In this document: positions 59,042 through 64,000 of the stretch, in pieces
Layout: each line of letters opens with the position of its first letter
Numbering within the stretch: position 1 is the first letter of the stretch
Source: Pseudomonadota bacterium
GTDB lineage: Bacteria > Chloroflexota > UBA6077 > JAJPHF01
NCBI GenBank assembly: GCA_021325365.1
Contig: JAJPHF010000170.1
Span: 1 to 64,000, forward strand
Reading direction: 5' to 3'
DNA: 64,000 bases
The notes under the pieces: generated by a model
Told to the model about the DNA's origin: nothing
What the model saw: only the letters and a program-made list of their open reading frames with translations
Database searches by the model: none
Made by a program: the position numbers and the translations under genes

Positions 59042-60082
59042 ATGACCACGACGCTGCCGGTCATCGACGCCGATGGCCACATCATGGAGCGCGAGGCGGA
59101 GATCCGCGAGTATCTCACCCCGCCGTACAGCGAGCTAGAATGGGTGCCCACCTACGCGGCCTTCCCGTCGCTCGACGGCTGGTGCCGCGGCTTCACCTCG
59201 CCCGGCCAGCGCGACGACCCCGACGCGCCCACCTGGCTCCGCTTCCTGGACGAGTGCGGCATCGAGCGCACCATCCTCTACCCCACGGCGGGCCTCGCCA
59301 CGGGCCTCATTCAGGACCGCCAGTGGGCCGTAGCGCTCACCCACGCCTACAACGACTGGCTGCACGCGCGCTTCATGCAGGTCAGCCCGCGGCTGATCGG
59401 CATGGCGATCGTGCCCGTGCAGGCGCCGGCCGAGGCCGCCCGCGAGCTGCGCCGCGCCGTGCGCGAGCTAGGCATGCCCGGCGCGGTGCTGACCGGCGTC
59501 ACCGTCACCGACCGCCCCTACGGCCACCCCGACTACGCGCCGCTGCTCGCGGAGGCGGACGCGCTCGGCTGCGTGCTGGCGATTCACGGCGCCGTCAGCC
59601 TGCGCCTCGGCCTCGACCAGTTCGACAGCTTCATCAAGACGCACACGCTGGAGCACCCCTTCGCCCAGATGATCCAGATGACCAGCTTGATGTTCGACGG
59701 CGCCTTCGAGCGCTACCCGAACGTCCGCTGGGCGTTCCTGGAGGCCGGCGTCGGCTGGGTGCCCTACATGATGGACCGGCTGGACGAGGAGTGGGAGCGG
59801 CGTGGCTCGCGCTGGTGCCCCGAGCTGAAGCGCGCGCCGAGCGAGATCATCCGCACCGGCAACATCTACTTCTCGTGTGAGGTCGAGGAGCGCACCATCC
59901 CGTCTGTGGTCGAACTGTTGGGCGACGACCGCATCCTGTGGGCCTCCGACTACCCCCACGAGCGGCAGCGCGCCGAGTACCGCGGCGACATCCCCGAGTT
60001 CGCCGCCCGCCCCGACCTCGCCGACGCCACCAAGCGCAAGATCCTGCACGACAACGCCGTGGCTCTGTACCGGCTGACCTAA
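59042..60082 (+). CDS. Amidohydrolase-2 family hydrolase/decarboxylase
   Basis: A 346-residue TIM-barrel metalloenzyme of the amidohydrolase-related (ACMSD/gamma-resorcylate decarboxylase) group: DADGHIMEREAEIREYL gives the D-x-H metal site, CVLAIHGAVSLRLG the third His, and ILWASDYPHE the catalytic Asp. Members decarboxylate or hydrolyse aromatic and heterocyclic acids. GGAGGAGCC precedes the ATG. It shares its transcript with the preceding binding lipoprotein. Which reaction it catalyses is not apparent. Confidence 0.87.
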   Translation: MTTTLPVIDADGHIMEREAEIREYLTPPYSELEWVPTYAAFPSLDGWCRGFTSPGQRDDPDAPTWLRFLDECGIERTILYPTAGLATGLIQDRQWAVALTHAYNDWLHARFMQVSPRLIGMAIVPVQAPAEAARELRRAVRELGMPGAVLTGVTVTDRPYGHPDYAPLLAEADALGCVLAIHGAVSLRLGLDQFDSFIKTHTLEHPFAQMIQMTSLMFDGAFERYPNVRWAFLEAGVGWVPYMMDRLDEEWERRGSRWCPELKRAPSEIIRTGNIYFSCEVEERTIPSVVELLGDDRILWASDYPHERQRAEYRGDIPEFAARPDLADATKRKILHDNAVALYRLT

Positions 60083-60191
60083 CCCCCCCAGGCCCCCCTT
60101 CCCTGTGAAGGAAGGGGGGAAGCCGGTCTCGCCCGCGACTGGTCCTCGCCCCTTCCCGCATCGGGAAGGAGGATGGGGGTAGGTCTGCCTC
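60083..60191. repeat. Double hairpin between convergent genes (palindromic repeat, copy D)
   Basis: Two perfect stems in the 109-base gap between the amidohydrolase and pcrA, which converge: CCCCCCTTCC/GGAAGGGGGG (60093-60102 with 60110-60119, 7-base loop) and CCTTCCCG/CGGGAAGG (60151-60158 with 60162-60169, 3-base loop). The outer bases read GACCTAACCCCCC and GGGGGTAGGTC, themselves near reverse complements, so the whole gap is one large imperfect palindrome. Likely a bidirectional terminator and a member of the repeat family. Confidence 0.65.
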
Positions 60192-62507
60192 TTAGCGCGG
60201 CTCCAGCTTGGCGTAGGCTAAACTGAGCCTCTTCACGCCCTGGCCCTCGAAGGCAACGGTCACTTCCTCGTCGCCGCGCGTGCGCTGGCTGCTCACCACG
60301 ATCCCGTCGCCGAAGTGCGCGTGGTGTACGCGGTCGCCCGGCCGGAACTGGGCCGTGCCGCTCGCGGCCACCTCTCCCCTGGCGCTGCCCACTCCCGCGG
60401 CGGAGCCAGCCGCGGCCCTCTCCCCAGGATCGGGGCCACGGGGGGACCGTGCCGCCCCGTCCAGCAGCGCGGCCGGCGTGGGCAGCTTGCGGGTCGGCGG
60501 CGGCTCGTAGGCGCGGGCGGGCGCCACACCGGGCGCCACCGTCGCCGCCGGCGCGCTCGGCCGCCCGCCCGCGAGCAGCTCCGGCGGGATGTCCGCCAGG
60601 AAGCGCGACGGCGTGTTGTAGTTGACCGTGTTGTAGAAGCGGCGGCTGAAAGCGTAGCTCAGGTACAGCCCGCGCATCGCCCGTGTCACGCCGACGAAGA
60701 ACAGCCGCCGCTCCTCCTCCATCGCCGCCCGGTCGTCCAGCGACCGCGAGTGCGGGCACAGCCCCTCTTCCAGCCCCACGATGAACACGTAGGGGAACTC
60801 TAGCCCCTTCGCCGTGTGCAGCGTCATCAGCGTGACCGCGTCGCCGCCGGCCTCCAGGCTGTCCACGTCCTGCACGAGCGTCACTTCTTCGAGGAACGTG
60901 CCCAGCGCCACAGCCGGGTTCACGTCCTCGTACTCGGCCGCCTTGGCGCGCAGCTCTTGCAGGTTCTCCAGCCGCTCCTCGCCGTCCTCCTCGCTCTCCG
61001 CGAGGAAACGCGCGTAGCCCGAGCGGTCGAGCAAGAGGTCGAGCAGCTCCAGCACCGTCAGCCCCTCCCGCTCGGCCTGCAGCTCCTCGATCAGCTCCAC
61101 GAAGTGCGTGCAGGCCCGCCGCGCGGCGGTCGCCAGCGGACAGGGCGGCACGCCGGGCGCCTCGTCCTCTCCGTGCGCCAGGCGCTGCAGCGCGTCCCAC
61201 AGGCTAACGCCCTGCCGCGCCGCCCACCGCTCCAGCCCCAACAGCGACTTCGGCCCCAGCTTGCGCGGCGGCACGTTGATGATCCGCAGCAGGCTCGCGC
61301 TGTCGTAGGGGTTCAGCACCAGCCGCAGGTACGCCAGTACGTCCTTGATCTCCTTGCGCTCGTAGAAGCGCGTCCCGCCCACCAGCTGGTAGGGCATGTT
61401 GTAGCGGATCAGCGCCTCTTCCAGCGCGCGGGACTGCGCGTTCGTGCGGTAGAGCACCGCGCAGTCCCGCAGCCGCGCGTCGCGGTCGCGCGTCAGCCGC
61501 TCGATCTCGCGCACCACGAACTGCGCCTCGTCGCCCTCGTTGTACGCCTCGTGCAAGAGCGCCGGCTGGCCGCGCTCGTTCTCCGTCCACAGCCGCTTCG
61601 CGTGGCGCCCCGGGGCGAGCCGGATCACCGCGTCCGCCACGTCGAGGATTGCCTGCGTCGAGCGGTAGTTCTGCTCCAAGAGCACCACCTTGTGCTCCGG
61701 GAAGTCGCGCTGGAAGTGGAACACGTTGCGCGGATCGGCTGCCCGCCAGCTGTAGATCGCCTGGTCCACGTCGCCCACCGCGCACACGTTGCGCCGCTTC
61801 GCCCCCAAGAGCCGCACGATCTCGTACTGTGCCACGTTCGTGTCCTGAAACTCGTCCACCAGCAGGTACTGGTAGCGCTCCTGGTACTTCGCCAGGACCG
61901 TGTGGTCCCCCTTGAACAGGTCCACTACGCCGAGCAACAGGTCGTCGAAGTCGAGCGCGTGGTTGAGCGCGAGCTGCTCCTGGTACCGCCGGTAGAGCAT
62001 CGCCACCATCTCGGGCCAGTGCCCCTCGGCCGCGCGGCTGAACGCATCCGGGTCGCGCAGCTCGCTCTTCGCCCGCGAGATGGCGCTCAGCACGGCGCGC
62101 GGCGCGACCCGCTTCTCGTCCAGCGACTCGGCCGCCAGCAGCTTCTTCATCAGGCTAACCTGGTCGCCGTCGTCGTAGATCACGAAGTGCGGGTCGATGC
62201 CCACCGCCTGACCGTCGCGGCGCAGGATGCGGGCGCAGGCCCAGTGGAACGTCCCGACGGTCAGCCCGTGGCCGGCCGGCCCCAGCAGCCCCTCCAGCCG
62301 CTCGCGCATCTCGCGGGCCGCCTTGTTCGTGAAGGTCACGGCCAGGATGTGGTGCGGCGAGACGCCCTCGTGCTCGACCAGGTAGACGATCCGGTGTACG
62401 ATCACCCGCGTCTTGCCAGAGCCCGGGCCGGCGACGATCAGCAGCGGCCCGCGCGTCGTCTGCACCGCCTCGCGCTGGGCGGGATTGAGGCCTTCGAGCG
62501 CGCGCAA
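60192..62507 (-). CDS. pcrA: UvrD/PcrA-type DNA helicase
   Basis: A 771-residue SF1A 3'-5' helicase. Motifs in order: LNPAQREAV (Q motif), Walker A AGPGSGKT, motif Ia AVTFTNKAAREM, Walker B LLVDEFQDTN, motif III DVDQAIYSWRAA, motif IV EQNYRSTQAIL, motif V MTLHTAKGLEFPYVFIVGLEEGLCPH, motif VI EEERRLFFVGVTRAM. The C-terminal 60 residues are a Tudor-like fold (FRPGDRVHHAHFGDGIVVSSQ) that binds RNA polymerase in PcrA. It unwinds DNA in repair and conflict resolution. I chose TTG 62507, with GAGGAGAGACC before it, because a TATAAT overlaps the alternative ATG at 62561. Confidence 0.93.
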   Translation of the reverse strand: MRALEGLNPAQREAVQTTRGPLLIVAGPGSGKTRVIVHRIVYLVEHEGVSPHHILAVTFTNKAAREMRERLEGLLGPAGHGLTVGTFHWACARILRRDGQAVGIDPHFVIYDDGDQVSLMKKLLAAESLDEKRVAPRAVLSAISRAKSELRDPDAFSRAAEGHWPEMVAMLYRRYQEQLALNHALDFDDLLLGVVDLFKGDHTVLAKYQERYQYLLVDEFQDTNVAQYEIVRLLGAKRRNVCAVGDVDQAIYSWRAADPRNVFHFQRDFPEHKVVLLEQNYRSTQAILDVADAVIRLAPGRHAKRLWTENERGQPALLHEAYNEGDEAQFVVREIERLTRDRDARLRDCAVLYRTNAQSRALEEALIRYNMPYQLVGGTRFYERKEIKDVLAYLRLVLNPYDSASLLRIINVPPRKLGPKSLLGLERWAARQGVSLWDALQRLAHGEDEAPGVPPCPLATAARRACTHFVELIEELQAEREGLTVLELLDLLLDRSGYARFLAESEEDGEERLENLQELRAKAAEYEDVNPAVALGTFLEEVTLVQDVDSLEAGGDAVTLMTLHTAKGLEFPYVFIVGLEEGLCPHSRSLDDRAAMEEERRLFFVGVTRAMRGLYLSYAFSRRFYNTVNYNTPSRFLADIPPELLAGGRPSAPAATVAPGVAPARAYEPPPTRKLPTPAALLDGAARSPRGPDPGERAAAGSAAGVGSARGEVAASGTAQFRPGDRVHHAHFGDGIVVSSQRTRGDEEVTVAFEGQGVKRLSLAYAKLEPR

Positions 62508-62559
62508 TGGTCTCTCCTCGCCCGAGCGGATTTCGAGCAGATACGAGGGCCGGGTGGGC

Positions 62560-62565
62560 ATTATA
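62560..62565 (-). promoter_or_regulatory. -10 element of pcrA
   Basis: On the minus strand GGTGGTATAATGCCC contains a perfect TATAAT whose last two bases are part of the ATG at 62561. If it is a -10 element, transcription begins downstream of that ATG, making TTG 62507 the true start with a leader of about 45 bases. No clear -35 is seen. Confidence 0.45.
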
Positions 62566-62690
62566 CCACCTGCCCCCCCGCAGCCTGGCCCCGGTTCTGC
62601 ATTACGGGTTGCGTGGGATTCCGGGCTCAATCCTAGCTTGACAGCTGACAAAACCGCGAACATTCGCGGGTCCACGCGTCGGGGACGACC

Positions 62691-63608
62691 ATGTTGGAAC
62701 ACCATTCCGAAGAGATGAACGACCGCCCGCCCCCGTCGCCTACCGAGCGCCGGGGGCCACGCTCCGACCGCCGCCACGTCGCCGGGCAGGAGGGGCAAGC
62801 CGATCGGCGCCGCGGTCCCGCCGACCGCCGTCAGAGCGGTCGCCTGCTCGACCCGGCCGGCCGCCGGCGCGGCCCGCCCGATCGCCGCGCGGCGTCCTGG
62901 GCGGCGCAAGCGCCCCTCTCGCTCGGCCAGGACCTGCTGCCCCAGGTAAGCCACGCCCTGCGCACGCCGCTCACGACGATCCAGGGCTATGCCGCCCTCC
63001 TGGGACGCCGCCTGCGCCAGCAGGGCGAGCCGAGCAACCTCGTGGGGCCGGTCCGGGCGATCGACCAGCAGGCCCACCGGCTGGGCGCGCTCGTCGACGA
63101 GCTGCTAGACCTGTCCGAGCTGTCGCAGCCCGACGCCCGGCTCCAGCTACGTCGCTTCGACCTCGCTGCGCTCGCCCACGAGGCGGTGGCCGAGGCGCGC
63201 ACGCGGTACCCGGCCCATCGCTTCACGCTCGAGACCGAGCCGGCGCTGTTCGTGCGCGGCGACCTACAGCGACTGCGCCAGGTGTTGGACGAGCTGCTCG
63301 CCAACGCCGTGAAGTACTCGCTCGCGGGCGGGGAGATCCGTGTGCAGGCGTGGAGCGAGGACGGCCGTATTACCCTGTCCGTGGCCGACAACGGGCCGGG
63401 CCTGGCGCCCGAGCACGTGTCGCGCTGCTTCGAGCCGTTCTTCCAGGCCCACCCGGAGGACTGGCACCGGCACGGCGGGTTGGGCCTGGGGCTCACGCTC
63501 TGCCGCGTCATCGTGGAGCGCCACGGCGGCCACATGTGGGTCCAGTCCGCGCCTGGCCGGGGCAGCGTGTTCTACGCGCAGCTTGCCGCCGCCCCGGCCC
63601 CGCGATAG
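62691..63608 (+). CDS. Soluble histidine kinase with Arg-rich leader
   Basis: A 305-residue kinase. Residues 1-72 are a low-complexity Arg/Pro region with repeated DRR and RRG units (TERRGPRSDRRH, ADRRRGPADRRQSG, AGRRRGPPDRRA). HisKA follows with the phosphorylated His in LLPQVSHALRTPLTTIQGYAALLG, then HATPase_c: N-box LDELLANAVKYSLAGG, G1 VADNGPGL, F-box FEPFF and G2 GGLGLGLTLC. There is no input or membrane domain. The basic leader may bind nucleic acid, membrane or a partner. ATG 62715 is a possible alternative start. No cognate regulator is adjacent. Confidence 0.86.
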   Translation: MLEHHSEEMNDRPPPSPTERRGPRSDRRHVAGQEGQADRRRGPADRRQSGRLLDPAGRRRGPPDRRAASWAAQAPLSLGQDLLPQVSHALRTPLTTIQGYAALLGRRLRQQGEPSNLVGPVRAIDQQAHRLGALVDELLDLSELSQPDARLQLRRFDLAALAHEAVAEARTRYPAHRFTLETEPALFVRGDLQRLRQVLDELLANAVKYSLAGGEIRVQAWSEDGRITLSVADNGPGLAPEHVSRCFEPFFQAHPEDWHRHGGLGLGLTLCRVIVERHGGHMWVQSAPGRGSVFYAQLAAAPAPR

Positions 63609-63619
63609 GCCGCGCTCGC

Positions 63620-64000
63620 TTACTGCGCGTACGGGCCCAGCCGCTGCACGGCGTACTCGGCGAACGACGTGTCGATCACCTGGCTCATATCGGGCGCCTG
63701 CTGGGTCATGCCGTGGTCCACGAACCACTGCAAGTCGTCCTTCAGGCCCTGGACGTTCAGCTTGCCGTCCGGGTTCAGCGCCGTGAAGCCCATCTTGTCG
63801 AACAGGCCCGCGTCGCGCAGCGGCACGTGCTTCATGATCAGCTGGATCGTCTCGTCCTTGCGGATGCCCTTGCGCAGCGCGTCGTTGTAGTCGCGCACGC
63901 CGCGCAGGAACCCGACCATCCAGCGCCGGGCCACCTCCGGGTTGTTCTTTGCGAACTGCGGCCCGAACAGCACCACCGAGAACTGCATGTTCGGATAGTA
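63620..64000 (-). CDS. ABC substrate-binding protein, C-terminal part (runs off the window)
   Basis: The reading frame is open to base 64000 on the minus strand, so the 5' end is outside the window; the ATG at 63988 is internal. The visible 126 residues (YYPNMQFSVVLFGPQFAKNNPEVARRWMVGFLRGVRDYNDALRKG...FTALNPDGKLNVQGLKDDLQWFVDHGM) match the last third of NMT1/SsuA-like binding proteins. It is the third such protein in the window. Transporter partners cannot be seen. Confidence 0.75.
   Translation of the reverse strand, partial: YYPNMQFSVVLFGPQFAKNNPEVARRWMVGFLRGVRDYNDALRKGIRKDETIQLIMKHVPLRDAGLFDKMGFTALNPDGKLNVQGLKDDLQWFVDHGMTQQAPDMSQVIDTSFAEYAVQRLGPYAQ

Overview
The window is about 70% G+C, packed with genes on both strands, and uses GTG and TTG starts freely behind strong AGGAGG-type ribosome sites. 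Gene content (GatCAB amidotransferase, tungstate transporter, exopolysaccharide locus, DUF4012/sortase surface genes, F420-type LLM enzyme, KaiC-like ATPase, actinobacteria-like intergenic palindromes) best fits an uncultured Chloroflexota bacterium. This is inference from gene content; no rRNA is present. No tRNA, CRISPR array, insertion sequence or prophage was seen.

Layout. 1-1.3 kb: the 3' end of gltB, then a Phd-type antitoxin followed by two gene remnants (PIN toxin, RidA) that both carry internal deletions. 1.3-5.7 kb: a beta-propeller protein and a tungstate uptake set (ModE-like regulator, tupA, tupB, tupC). 6-16 kb: mixed metabolism (Rieske ferredoxin, orphan substrate-binding lipoprotein, ferritin-like protein, arginase, VOC protein, LLM oxidoreductase), a PIN/RHH toxin-antitoxin pair, and a Nudix-pyrophosphatase fusion. 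16-22.2 kb: gatC-gatA-KaiC-like-response regulator and gatB on the minus strand, punctuated by two copies of a palindromic intergenic repeat. 22.4-25.3 kb: a coiled-coil protein and two signalling proteins.

25.4-43 kb is an exopolysaccharide locus read on the plus strand: BY-kinase/chain-length protein, initiating sugar transferase, two Gfo/Idh/MocA dehydrogenases, deacetylase-like protein, PLP aminotransferase, Wzy-like polymerase, two glycosyltransferases, Wzx-like flippase, CAP protein, LolD/FtsX-like ABC exporter and a secreted glycosidase. The dehydrogenase, aminotransferase and a distant left-handed beta-helix acetyltransferase (52.4 kb) would make a 2,3-diacetamido sugar by a WbpB/WbpE/WbpD-type route.

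43.2-50.8 kb is a cell-surface cluster: a DUF4012 protein fused to a sortase, a secreted Pro-rich protein ending in LPKAG-membrane span-RRR (the likely sortase substrate), two small-domain membrane proteins, a dimethylformamidase-like ectoenzyme and a secreted protein of unknown function. 51-64 kb holds a Rieske oxygenase, a site-2 protease with CBS domains, a phosphorelay/MinD-like cluster (REC-HPt, REC, two CpaE-like ATPases), another orphan substrate-binding lipoprotein with an amidohydrolase, PcrA helicase, a soluble histidine kinase and the 3' end of a third binding protein.

Most notable: the sortase-DUF4012 fusion with its substrate; a palindromic motif (CGGATGA...TCGTCCG) found three times in intergenic DNA of the polysaccharide region; the Nudix-pyrophosphatase fusion; and a 35-residue membrane microprotein that resembles the tail of the gene before it.
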